This document shows positions 6,953-14,525 of a stretch of 64,000 nt of DNA, piece after piece. The stretch is from Clostridia bacterium. GTDB taxonomy: Bacteria; Bacillota; Clostridia; Oscillospirales; CAG-272. The DNA lies in the NCBI GenBank assembly GCA_017461475.1, contig JAFTXX010000044.1:85263-149262 (forward strand), in the 5' to 3' direction. Each line of letters opens with the position of its first letter. Position 1 is the stretch's first letter. The notes beneath the pieces were generated by a model that was not told the origin of the DNA, made no database searches, and was given only the letters and a program-made list of their open reading frames with translations. Both the position numbers and the translations under genes were made by a program.

Positions 6953-7372
6953 ATGAATAAAAAAGAATACGCGGCAGAGCTTCATTCGAGAGGATGCAAC
7001 TGTGCACAGAGCGTGTTTTGCGCGTTTGCGGATGAGTGCGGTATGAGCGAGGATGTTATGATGAAGATAGCCGAAGGCTTCGGTCTTGGATGCGGCGGCA
7101 TGGAAGGTGTTTGCGGTGCGCTTTCGGGAGCGCTGATGGTCGCAGGTATGAAGCATGCCGACGGCAACATTGAAGCGCCGAAGTCGAAAAAGACCACTTA
7201 CGGCGTTGCAAAAAAGATGTGTGCCGATTTTAAAGCAAAATGCGGCTCGCTCATCTGCGCCCAGCTCAAAGGCATCGAAAGCAGCAAACCGCTCATGCCG
7301 TGTCCCGCTTGCATTGACACCGGTATAGAAATCGCCGAGGCAATGCTCGGAGGCAAATATGATAACGACTAA
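6953..7372 (+). CDS. C_GCAxxG_C_C family redox-type protein
   Basis: This 139-aa protein carries the signature of the C-GCAxxG-C-C family: GCNCAQSVF near the N terminus, then LGCGGMEGVCGALSGALMVAG, and near the C terminus CGSLICAQLKG and MPCPACIDT. The cysteines probably bind a metal or form a redox site; the biochemical role of the family is not established. The ATG at 6953 has the site GGAAGGG just upstream. A TTG six codons earlier would place the ribosome binding site inside the coding region, so I reject it. The gene overlaps nnrD by 14 bp and forms an operon with it. Confidence 0.88.
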   Translation: MNKKEYAAELHSRGCNCAQSVFCAFADECGMSEDVMMKIAEGFGLGCGGMEGVCGALSGALMVAGMKHADGNIEAPKSKKTTYGVAKKMCADFKAKCGSLICAQLKGIESSKPLMPCPACIDTGIEIAEAMLGGKYDND

Positions 7373-8189
7373 GGAATACGTTGCCGAAAAACTGCCAAAG
7401 CGCAGTGCGCTTTCCCACAAGGGCACCTACGGGCACGTTATGCTCGTATGCGGCAGTGAAAACATGCGCGGCGCGGCGGCGCTTGCGACTCTCGGCGCGC
7501 TCAGGTGCGGCGCGGGACTTGTAACGCTCGCGTCAACGCGCGAAGTCATTGACACCCTTTCGCCCACGATATACGAGGCGCTGTGGCTTGACACGGACAA
7601 GACCGACATGATATGCGCATCGGACAAAATGCAGGCGGTCGGGATCGGTTGCGGCTGCGGCGACGGCAAAAACACATACAAAAACGTGAAATGGCTGCTT
7701 GAGCGCGAAGGTTCGCCGCTTGTCATTGACGCGGACGGTCTCAATGTGCTCAGCGGCAAGGCAAATCTGCTGAAAAAGGCAAAACGCGATGTTATTCTGA
7801 CACCTCATCCGCGTGAGTTTTCGCGCATCAGCGGAATTGAGATAAAAGACATCCAGCAAAACCGCGAGGAGACAGCAAAGGTGTTTGCCGCCGAATACGG
7901 CGTTACCGTTTTGCTTAAAGGGCACGAAACCGTGATAACAAACGGTGCAGAGGTTTTTGTAAATCCTACGGGCAGCAGCGCACTTGCGAAAGGCGGCAGC
8001 GGCGATGTGCTGTGCGGCATGATTTGCGCATTTCTGGCGCAGGGTGCGACGCCGCTTGACGCGGCGGTTATCGGCGCTTATGTACACGGACTTGCGGGTG
8101 AGAGACTGGGCAAAAAAACATCCGAATACGGAGTGCTTGCGAGTGAAATCCCGCTTGAAGCGGCGAAGATACTCGGTGAGTTGGTATGA
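7359..8189 (+). CDS. nnrD: ADP-dependent NAD(P)H-hydrate dehydratase
   Basis: The 276-aa protein is the carbohydrate-kinase-like (YjeF C-terminal) domain alone, without the N-terminal epimerase. Motifs are HKGTYGHVMLVCGSENMRGA (N-terminal), VIDADGLN, LTPHPREFSR, LLKGHETVI, and the ATP/ADP-binding SALAKGGSGDVLCG near residue 210. It repairs the damaged cofactors S-NADHX and S-NADPHX by ADP-dependent dehydration. The start overlaps the upstream gene and has GGAGG nearby. The stop overlaps the next ATG (ATGA), extending the operon to a tiny secreted peptide. Confidence 0.95.
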   Translation: MITTKEYVAEKLPKRSALSHKGTYGHVMLVCGSENMRGAAALATLGALRCGAGLVTLASTREVIDTLSPTIYEALWLDTDKTDMICASDKMQAVGIGCGCGDGKNTYKNVKWLLEREGSPLVIDADGLNVLSGKANLLKKAKRDVILTPHPREFSRISGIEIKDIQQNREETAKVFAAEYGVTVLLKGHETVITNGAEVFVNPTGSSALAKGGSGDVLCGMICAFLAQGATPLDAAVIGAYVHGLAGERLGKKTSEYGVLASEIPLEAAKILGELV

Positions 8190-8299
8190 AAAAATCTTTC
8201 ATTATTTTATTATGCGTTTTGCTCGGTGCTTTGCTCTCTGTGGGCGTTTTAGCTGAAGAACAGGCTTTTATGTCTTGGGGTTCGGCAACACACCTTTGA
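8186..8299 (+). CDS. 37-aa putative secreted peptide
   Basis: The gene starts in an ATGA overlap with nnrD. It encodes MKKSFIILLCVLLGALLSVG, followed by VLAEEQAFMSWGSATHL. The first 24 residues form a good signal peptide ending in VLA, leaving only about 13 mature residues. Coupling to nnrD supports translation, but the protein may be the truncated start of a longer secreted protein whose remainder has been lost. No homologue is recognised and no terminator follows directly. Confidence 0.45.
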   Translation: MKKSFIILLCVLLGALLSVGVLAEEQAFMSWGSATHL

Positions 8300-8375
8300 C
8301 AGATGTACAAAAAATTCATATTTGTATAATAAATTCTTTCAGTTTAATATTATGTAAACCTTTTTTGTACGATCG

Positions 8376-8404
8376 TTGAAAAAAAGGTTCGGATATGATA
8401 TATT
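8376..8404 (+). promoter_or_regulatory. Promoter of the GH43-dockerin gene
   Basis: TTGAAA (8376-8381), 17-bp spacer, TATATT (8399-8404). The downstream site AGAGGGAAAAG precedes the ATG at 8442. Confidence 0.7.
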
Positions 8405-8441
8405 TTATATGTAAAATATATTAACTCAAAGAGGGAAAAGC

Positions 8442-11219
8442 ATGAAAAAAATCATAGTAATACTTGCGGTGCTTGTTACAGGACTGCTGCTTTGTGTGTC
8501 TGCTTTTGCGGTTGACCAACCGACGGTTTATGTTTCACCGTTCGGCAACGATTCTAACAGCGGTACGCTTGACGCGCCTCTCAAGTCGCTTTACGCGGCT
8601 TTCCGCGCTCTTCCCGACGGAGGTAAGGCAGTTGTTTGCGGTGCGATAACCGTTCCCGCTACTGAACTTCCCGCGTCAAACGGTCTTATCACCGTTTCTT
8701 CTCTTGACGCTGAGGACTACCGCGTCAGTGCCGGCGAAGGCGGCAGCGGTATCATTTACCTCAGCGGCAATGTTACCGTAACAAGCGCGGTGAAGTTTGA
8801 ATATGTCGACATTCTGACCACTTCCAAAAATCTTGTATTCCTCTGCAACGGCAACTATGCTTGTTTCGGAGAGGGTATCACGGTTACAACCTCGGGTGAG
8901 GATATTAACCATCCCAGCCTTGTTGCGGGGCGCACGGGCGCAACCCCTGCGGATGGCACATATCTTGAAGTCTGTAGCGGCACATGGTACCGTGTGCGCG
9001 GCGGCTCACGAGGCACATCTTCCGCGGCGCAGACGGGCGACACGTGTCTTGTCATACGCGGCGGTACGTTTACATCCACGGTTGACGGCGTAGGCGACTC
9101 AGCCACCGACGGTAACGTATACATGTACATCTACGGTGGCACGTTTGAGGCAAGCGTCAACGGTACTTCGGCGGCGGCGCTCGGCGGTAACCTCACAATG
9201 TCGATTTACGGCGGCACATTCAATTCAAGTCTCCGTGTAGGCCGCGGCGGCGCAGTCAGCGGCGATGTCACCGTTAATCTCTACACAAACCCGATAAAAA
9301 AGATTGCGCTCGGCACTTCCACCGTTGCAGGCTACATCAGCGCAAATGTTGACGGTTCGATAGATGTCAACACCGACCTTGCCGTTACTTATGTCAGCGG
9401 CAAAGCGCTTGAAGATCTCATTGCTGACGACACCGCGTTTATCAAAGCGGCGGCTGACGCAAAACTTCCCAAAGAAACGGGCGCTTCCCTCGGTAGCCGC
9501 GACATGAGTGCAAGCGGTACTGTGAAGAAAACCGAGGTCAACACGCTTGGGCAGTACGCGTCCGACATAAGCGGCGACGGCAAAGTTACTCTCCGTGATG
9601 CCATGACCGCGCTTAAATTGATTTTCTCTGCAGATTACAGCGAAAACGCCGACATCAACGCCGACGGGCGCATTAGTCTCACCGACGTTCAAAAACTTAT
9701 CGCATCGGCAATGGCAAACGATGCTTCTACCAAGCGTGAGAGCGGCACAAACATCATCTCCGACACGCTTTACCTCTACGGCGGAGCATCCGTCGCTGAC
9801 GGTAAGATTACAGAGGGGTATGCTTTCGGCACCGTAAGCGATAACGCATACACGCTTTCCTCCGACGTTGTACTCGGGGAAAATGCCGTTGTGGGCCTCT
9901 ATTTCGGTGCTACTGCCACCGACCCTGCCACCGCGGACGGCTACTACTTTGAAGTCAACACCGTAAAAGCGACTGTTACGCTTTACAGCGTAACAAGCGG
10001 TATTTACCGCGTCGTCGCCGAAGAAAACTTACATCTTCTTTCAAACCGCGCGACTATCCGCGTCACCTACGGCGCAAGCACAAATCCAGACGCGGCAACT
10101 CTCTATTTCGATGATAACGGACTTGTCGACGAGGCATATCCGAAATTTGACCTCTCCCTTGCAAAACTCGGTGACGCTGTCGGTCTGTATGTCCATAACG
10201 TAACCGCAACTCTCCCTGTTTGCGTCAGCGAGAAAGTTCCCGCAAATACCGACGGCTATTACCAAAACAATCTCTTCGAGCAGTTCACCGACCCCGAGGT
10301 ATTCTACGAAAACGGCGTCTACTATTTCTACGGTACACGGTCTTCTACCCAGAACAAGGGCGTTCAGTGCTACTCCACCACCGATTTTGTAACATGGAAA
10401 GATGAAGGCTTTGTCCTCGCCCATGGCGACGCGTTCGGCGACGGCGTTTACAAAGCGGCAAACATCGTTAAATACGGCGATTGGTACTACATGTTCTACA
10501 TGGCAAAATCCACCGCGCTTGACACATCCGTAACGGCATATGCGTCCGCGTCATCGCCTACTGGCCCGTTCAAGAACGCAGATAAGACTGCGCTCACGGG
10601 CGACTCAAACTTCATCGGCGGTCAGCCTTTTGTTGACGACGACGGCAAGTTTTACCTTATCTACGCGCGAACCACCGGCGGTAACAAACTTTACGGTTCC
10701 GAAATAACGCTCAATGGCGGCAAAGCAACCATTGACCTCTCAACCGAAAAACTCCTGCTCGAACCTACCGAGCCTTGGGAAAACGCGAAAGCGTCGGTAG
10801 TTGAATGCGGCTACCTTGTCAAACACGAGGGCACATATTACCTGCTCTATTCGGGCGGTAACTACAACTCGACCTACGGCACGGGTTACGCCACAGCCGA
10901 AAGTCCCCTCGGTCCGTACACTAAGTACGCATACAACCCGATACTCACTTCCAACGACCAGGCGTTCGGCGTAGGCGCTGCGACCATTTTCACCTCGCCC
11001 GACGGAAGCGAGCATTTCATCGCGTACCTGCGCAACTATTCGCCAACGGTAGTCCGTCCTCTTCTCACATGTATCGACCGCATCCGCTTTGCAGATAACC
11101 CAAACGGCGGCGCGGACATTCTTGAGATGTACGGCCCCACCGTCAACCCGCAGAAACTCCCCAGCGGCCTCGGCGAAAGCGTCCTCACAGATTATCAGGC
11201 TACACGTTTCCATTGGTAA
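8442..11219 (+). CDS. Secreted GH43-type glycoside hydrolase with an internal dockerin
   Basis: The protein has 925 aa. A signal peptide ending in VSAFA covers residues 1-23. Residues 25-345 open with YVSPFGNDSNSGTLDAPLKS and contain many repeated YGGTF-like turns, typical of a right-handed beta-helix. Residues about 373-427 form a type I dockerin: two calcium loops, DISGDGKVTLRDAMTALKLI and DINADGRISLTDVQKLIA. A beta-rich middle domain follows (about 438-600). Residues 612-925 form a five-bladed GH43 propeller with FTDPEVFYENGVYYFYGT (catalytic Asp), GQPFVDDDGKFYLIYA and VVECGYLVKHEGTYYLLYSGG (catalytic Glu region). GH43 enzymes cleave arabinan or xylan side chains. Dockerins are usually terminal, so an internal one is odd. 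No cohesin or scaffoldin is in the window. The gene is monocistronic. Confidence 0.88.
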   Translation: MKKIIVILAVLVTGLLLCVSAFAVDQPTVYVSPFGNDSNSGTLDAPLKSLYAAFRALPDGGKAVVCGAITVPATELPASNGLITVSSLDAEDYRVSAGEGGSGIIYLSGNVTVTSAVKFEYVDILTTSKNLVFLCNGNYACFGEGITVTTSGEDINHPSLVAGRTGATPADGTYLEVCSGTWYRVRGGSRGTSSAAQTGDTCLVIRGGTFTSTVDGVGDSATDGNVYMYIYGGTFEASVNGTSAAALGGNLTMSIYGGTFNSSLRVGRGGAVSGDVTVNLYTNPIKKIALGTSTVAGYISANVDGSIDVNTDLAVTYVSGKALEDLIADDTAFIKAAADAKLPKETGASLGSRDMSASGTVKKTEVNTLGQYASDISGDGKVTLRDAMTALKLIFSADYSENADINADGRISLTDVQKLIASAMANDASTKRESGTNIISDTLYLYGGASVADGKITEGYAFGTVSDNAYTLSSDVVLGENAVVGLYFGATATDPATADGYYFEVNTVKATVTLYSVTSGIYRVVAEENLHLLSNRATIRVTYGASTNPDAATLYFDDNGLVDEAYPKFDLSLAKLGDAVGLYVHNVTATLPVCVSEKVPANTDGYYQNNLFEQFTDPEVFYENGVYYFYGTRSSTQNKGVQCYSTTDFVTWKDEGFVLAHGDAFGDGVYKAANIVKYGDWYYMFYMAKSTALDTSVTAYASASSPTGPFKNADKTALTGDSNFIGGQPFVDDDGKFYLIYARTTGGNKLYGSEITLNGGKATIDLSTEKLLLEPTEPWENAKASVVECGYLVKHEGTYYLLYSGGNYNSTYGTGYATAESPLGPYTKYAYNPILTSNDQAFGVGAATIFTSPDGSEHFIAYLRNYSPTVVRPLLTCIDRIRFADNPNGGADILEMYGPTVNPQKLPSGLGESVLTDYQATRFHW

Positions 11220-11226
11220 AACCATC

Positions 11227-11253
11227 AAAAGCACCTCACGGGGAGGTGCTTTT
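11227..11253 (+). terminator. Terminator of the GH43-dockerin gene
   Basis: The stem AAAAGCACCTC/GAGGTGCTTTT begins eight bases after the stop codon. Confidence 0.85.
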
Positions 11254-11270
11254 GTGTTGATTGAGAAGAT

Positions 11271-11514
11271 AAATTGATGTTTATGTTACAAACATCTCCG
11301 CCCGAGATCGCAACGCTGACGCTCAAGGATAACAAGGGCGGGATTTAGCAAAGTGCTAAAAAAGCCTTATTTTGTCGCATTGTAACAACCCCCGCTTGTC
11401 ATCCTCGAACGGAGCACAAGGAACCGAAGGTTCCTGCCATACTCGCAAAGCGAGTATGGGCGGAGTGAAGGATCTCGCGGGGAGATGTTTGCTTATACGC
11501 TAAACATTAATTTA
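11271..11514. repeat. Snap-back dispersed repeat, copy 2
   Basis: It is bounded by AAATTGATGTTTATG and CTAAACATTAATTTA and carries the same internal blocks as copy 1 in the opposite orientation, including the GGAACCGAAGGTTCC and ACTCGCAAAGCGAGT hairpins. Confidence 0.92.
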
Positions 11515-11535
11515 TCTTATTTTTTCAAAAAATGC

Positions 11536-11564
11536 TTGACAAGCACCTGCTGAATATGTATAAT
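11536..11564 (+). promoter_or_regulatory. Promoter of tRNA-Ser(GCT)
   Basis: TTGACA (11536-11541), 17-bp spacer, TATAAT (11559-11564); both hexamers are perfect. Confidence 0.92.
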
Positions 11565-11601
11565 TAAATATACGTGTTACATCACCTAACACGCAAAGTA
11601 T

Positions 11602-11691
11602 GCAGAAGTACTCAAGTGGTGAAGAGGCGCCCCTGCTAAGGGTGTAGGTCGGGTAACCGGCGCGAGAGTTCAAATCTCTCCTTCTGCGCCA
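11602..11691 (+). tRNA. tRNA-Ser (anticodon GCT)
   Basis: This 90-nt type II tRNA has acceptor GCAGAAG/CTTCTGC, anticodon loop containing GCT (codons AGC/AGU), a long variable arm (GTAGGTCGGGTAACCGGC region), T arm GAGAGTTCAAATCTCTC, discriminator G and encoded CCA. Confidence 0.95.
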
Positions 11692-11694
11692 AGC

Positions 11695-11724
11695 AAAAAT
11701 ACCGGTCATTAGACCGGTATTTTT
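11695..11724 (+). terminator. Terminator after tRNA-Ser(GCT)
   Basis: The perfect stem ATACCGGTC/GACCGGTAT has flanking A and T runs and starts four bases after the CCA. Confidence 0.9.
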
Positions 11725-11737
11725 GTTTTGTACCGAT

Positions 11738-11834
11738 GGGGAGCACAGAGCAGAATGAACTAAGTTTGCGCAGCAAACTTAATAGGGCTCGCAGAGCGAG
11801 ACCTTGAGTGTCTCAAATCTCTCCTTCTGCGCCA
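11738..11834 (+). ncRNA. tRNA-like element downstream of tRNA-Ser(GCT), copy 1
   Basis: The last 26 nt repeat the 3' end of the preceding tRNA-Ser almost exactly (TCAAATCTCTCCTTCTGC, then GCCA) and the match continues seven bases past CCA. The 5' part starts GGGGAGCACAG and contains two strong hairpins, AAGTTTGC/GCAAACTT and GGGCTCGC/GCGAGACC, where a tRNA would have its anticodon and variable arms. A terminator follows four bases later. A homologous element of 99 nt lies behind tRNA-Ser(GGA) at 60459-60557. It may be a tRNA-derived small RNA, a tRNA pseudogene, or a small mobile element that duplicates tRNA 3' ends. Confidence 0.6.
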
Positions 11835-11837
11835 AGC

Positions 11838-11867
11838 AAAAAGCATCCCCAAACGGGGATGCTTTTT
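11838..11867 (+). terminator. Terminator of the tRNA-like element
   Basis: The stem AAAAAGCATCCCC/GGGGATGCTTTTT with a 4-nt loop directly follows the tRNA-like 3' end. Confidence 0.9.
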
Positions 11868-11909
11868 GTGTTTTGCGAGTAAAACAATAATGAAAGAGAA
11901 TAGCAACGA

Positions 11910-12434
11910 ATGAAAAAAACACAATTCAGTTTGAACAAGTACACTAACCATTCCGGTACGCTGATAAAAAAGTACAAAAATATATTCGGACAATATGTTT
12001 TTGTTTTGCGGGAAAATGATTCAAAGGTATATGTTAACGTCGGCAAGGCTCTGTTTGATTTCTACAACATAAATGACAGAATCACCGTGGGAAAAATCGG
12101 GAGACGGCTGATAAACATACGTCCCGGAGAATATTTTCACAAAAAGCGTATCTCCTCATGCAAAAATTGCAGAAATATTGAATTACGCAAAGCATGGTCT
12201 TCTTCCGACGACTACAGAGAGTTTATTAGCTATCTGAAAGAACTTGTCAACGAGAACAACTTTGAACTAACTGAAGCAACATGCAGTTTCGATAAAATAA
12301 TAAATGCGGACGGCTGGGCAAGCGATATTATCACGCATGTTATCTGTTGCAAAAAATGTGGACAAACTTTCCGCTGTCATGCCGACACTTATCACGGAAT
12401 CGGCGGATTTGATGCAGAAAATCAGGTAAAATGA
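11910..12434 (+). CDS. A+T-rich protein of unknown function with Cys-pair (zinc-ribbon-like) motifs
   Basis: The 174-aa product has an N-terminal beta-rich segment of about residues 15-72 (YVFVLRENDSKVYVNVGKAL, then YNINDRITVGKIGRRLINIRPG), resembling the small barrel domains of DUF7489-like proteins. A first Cys pair is SCKNCRN (about 82-88) and a second is CCKKCGQTF with CHADTYHGIGG near the C terminus, so zinc binding is likely. The gene is visibly more A+T-rich than its neighbours and lies alone between a tRNA-Ser/tRNA-like locus and a dispersed repeat, which suggests horizontal arrival. The ribosome binding site is weak (AAAGAG). I do not recognise the function. Confidence 0.7.
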   Translation: MKKTQFSLNKYTNHSGTLIKKYKNIFGQYVFVLRENDSKVYVNVGKALFDFYNINDRITVGKIGRRLINIRPGEYFHKKRISSCKNCRNIELRKAWSSSDDYREFISYLKELVNENNFELTEATCSFDKIINADGWASDIITHVICCKKCGQTFRCHADTYHGIGGFDAENQVK

Positions 12435-12488
12435 GCTTTATACATAGAAGTAACACGGGGTTGTATAGCGGCTTTATGCGTAAGCGGT

Positions 12489-12730
12489 AAATTGATGTTT
12501 ATGTTACAAACATCTCCGCCCGAGATCGCAACGCTAACGCTCAAGGATGACAAGGGCGGGATTTAGCAAAGTGCTAAAAAGTCTTGCTATATCGCATTGA
12601 GACAGCCCCCGCTTGTCATCCTCGAACGGAGCACAAGGAACCGAAGGTTCCTGCCATACTCGCAAAGCGAGTATGGGCGGAGTGAAGGATCTTGCGGGGA
12701 GATGTTTGCCCCGCTGCTAAACTTTAATTT
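12489..12730. repeat. Snap-back dispersed repeat, copy 3
   Basis: Same orientation and nearly the same sequence as copy 2, from AAATTGATGTTTATG to TAAACTTTAATTT. The 12435-12809 gap holds this repeat and the promoter of the ABC exporter. Confidence 0.92.
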
Positions 12731-12747
12731 ATCTTTCTATGCAAATA

Positions 12748-12776
12748 TTGATTTTGGCGGCGAACGGTGATACAAT
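12748..12776 (+). promoter_or_regulatory. Promoter of the ABC exporter operon
   Basis: TTGATT (12748-12753), 17-bp spacer, TACAAT (12771-12776). Confidence 0.75.
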
Positions 12777-12809
12777 ATATAAGATATCAATAAATTGGAG
12801 CGAATGACC

Positions 12810-14525
12810 TTGAAACGAATTTTACACTACTTGTCAAAGTACAAACTTGTGTCGGTGCTTGCGCCGCTTTTCAAAATGCTTGAGGCTACGTTTGAACTGC
12901 TTGTGCCTATCGTAGTCATGGACCTTGTGGACGTCGGAATTAAAAACGGCGACAAAGGGTACATCATCAGCCGCAGTCTTATCCTTGTGCTGTTTTGCGC
13001 GCTTGGATTCGGATTTGCCGTTACCGCGCAGTTCTTCTCAGCGAAGGCGGCTGTCGGAGTTGCAAAAGACCTTCGCCGCGACATGTACGAAAAAACACAG
13101 AAGTTCAACCACGCCGACCTTGACCGCGCGGGTATTTCCAACATTCTCACCCGCATGACTGGCGATGTTAATCAGGTGCAGACGGGCGTTAATATGACGC
13201 TCCGACTGCTCATGCGCTCGCCTATCGTGGTTTTCGGCGCGGTAATATGCGCGTTTCTCATTGACCCGGGTTCGGCGATTATTTTCACTGTCGCTGTGCC
13301 GCTTCTGCTTCTTGTGGTGTTTGCGATAATCCTTATCACCATTCCGCTGTTTAAAAAGGTGCAGAAAAAACTTGAACGCGTGCTGCGTGCAACGCGTCAG
13401 AACCTCACGGGTGCAAGAGTTATCCGTGCGTTCTGCGCAGAGAATGAAGAAGTTGAGGAGTTTGACAAGGGAAATAACGAACTTTTCGACATTCAAAAAT
13501 TTACCTCGGGCATTTCGGTTCTGTTAAATCCGCTCACTTACCTTATCATCAATTTTGCAACCATCGCCCTTATATACACGGGTGCTATCCGCATTGAAAC
13601 GGGCATCATCACGCAGGGCGCGTTGCTTGCGCTCTACGACTATATGTCGCAGATACTCATTGAGCTTATCAAATTTGCAAACTTCATCGTCACAATTACA
13701 AAGGCGATGGCAAGCGCAAACCGAATTGACGAGTTCTTCGGCGAGGGAACACCTATGGAGACGGTATCCGCAAAGCGTGACGCTAATGCTCCGTTTGTGG
13801 TGTTTGACAATGTTTCGTTTGCTTACCCGAGCGGCGGCAATGTATTGAAGAATATCTCCTTCACCGCAAAGCGCGGCGAAACCGTCGGCATTATCGGCGG
13901 TACGGGCAGCGGTAAATCCTCGCTCGTGTCGCTTATCCCGCGCTTTTACGACGCAGCCGAAGGAAAGGTTATGGTTGAAGGCCTTGACGTTCGCGCATAC
14001 GAGGGCGAAAGTCTCAAAGAGCGCGTCGGCGTTGTGCCGCAGAGAGCAGTGCTTTTCGCAGGAACTATCCGCGACAACATGAAGTGGGGCAAGAGTGACG
14101 CTACCGACGAAGAGATAATCAAAGCAATCAAGACCGCGCAGGGCGGCGACATCATCGGTGCAAAAGGCTCTCTTGATGCACCCGTTACCGAGGGCGGCAA
14201 AAACTTTTCGGGCGGTCAGCGTCAGCGCCTTACAATTGCGCGTGCGCTCGTGCGCAACCCCGAAATTCTTATCCTCGATGACAGCGCCAGCGCACTTGAC
14301 TACGCGACGGACGCGCGTCTGCGCATGGCTATCCGCGACCGCGAGAATCCGCCGACAACGTTTATTGTGTCACAGCGTACCGCGTCGGTAATGCACGCCG
14401 ACAAGATTATAGTGCTTGACGACGGTGAGGCGGTCGGCATTGGCACGCACGATGAGCTTCTCGAAAAGTGCGCTATATATAAGGAAATTTACGACTCGCA
14501 GTTCAAAGGGGGAGATGAAAAATGA
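12810..14525 (+). CDS. ABC exporter half-transporter with a degenerate ATP site (subunit A)
   Basis: The 571-aa protein has six N-terminal membrane spans and a C-terminal nucleotide-binding domain: Walker A GGTGSGKSS, Q-loop VPQRAVLF, signature FSGGQRQRL, Walker B ILILDDSASALD and the switch region VSQRTASV. The Walker B glutamate is Asp and the H-loop histidine is Gln, the changes that mark the catalytically weak subunit of heterodimeric exporters such as TM287/288, LmrCD and BmrCD. The start chosen is TTG at 12810 with GGAG nine bases upstream; the ATG at 12804 is too close to that site. The gene overlaps its partner by four bases. The substrate is unknown; drug or peptide export is typical. 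Confidence 0.9.
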   Translation: MKRILHYLSKYKLVSVLAPLFKMLEATFELLVPIVVMDLVDVGIKNGDKGYIISRSLILVLFCALGFGFAVTAQFFSAKAAVGVAKDLRRDMYEKTQKFNHADLDRAGISNILTRMTGDVNQVQTGVNMTLRLLMRSPIVVFGAVICAFLIDPGSAIIFTVAVPLLLLVVFAIILITIPLFKKVQKKLERVLRATRQNLTGARVIRAFCAENEEVEEFDKGNNELFDIQKFTSGISVLLNPLTYLIINFATIALIYTGAIRIETGIITQGALLALYDYMSQILIELIKFANFIVTITKAMASANRIDEFFGEGTPMETVSAKRDANAPFVVFDNVSFAYPSGGNVLKNISFTAKRGETVGIIGGTGSGKSSLVSLIPRFYDAAEGKVMVEGLDVRAYEGESLKERVGVVPQRAVLFAGTIRDNMKWGKSDATDEEIIKAIKTAQGGDIIGAKGSLDAPVTEGGKNFSGGQRQRLTIARALVRNPEILILDDSASALDYATDARLRMAIRDRENPPTTFIVSQRTASVMHADKIIVLDDGEAVGIGTHDELLEKCAIYKEIYDSQFKGGDEK

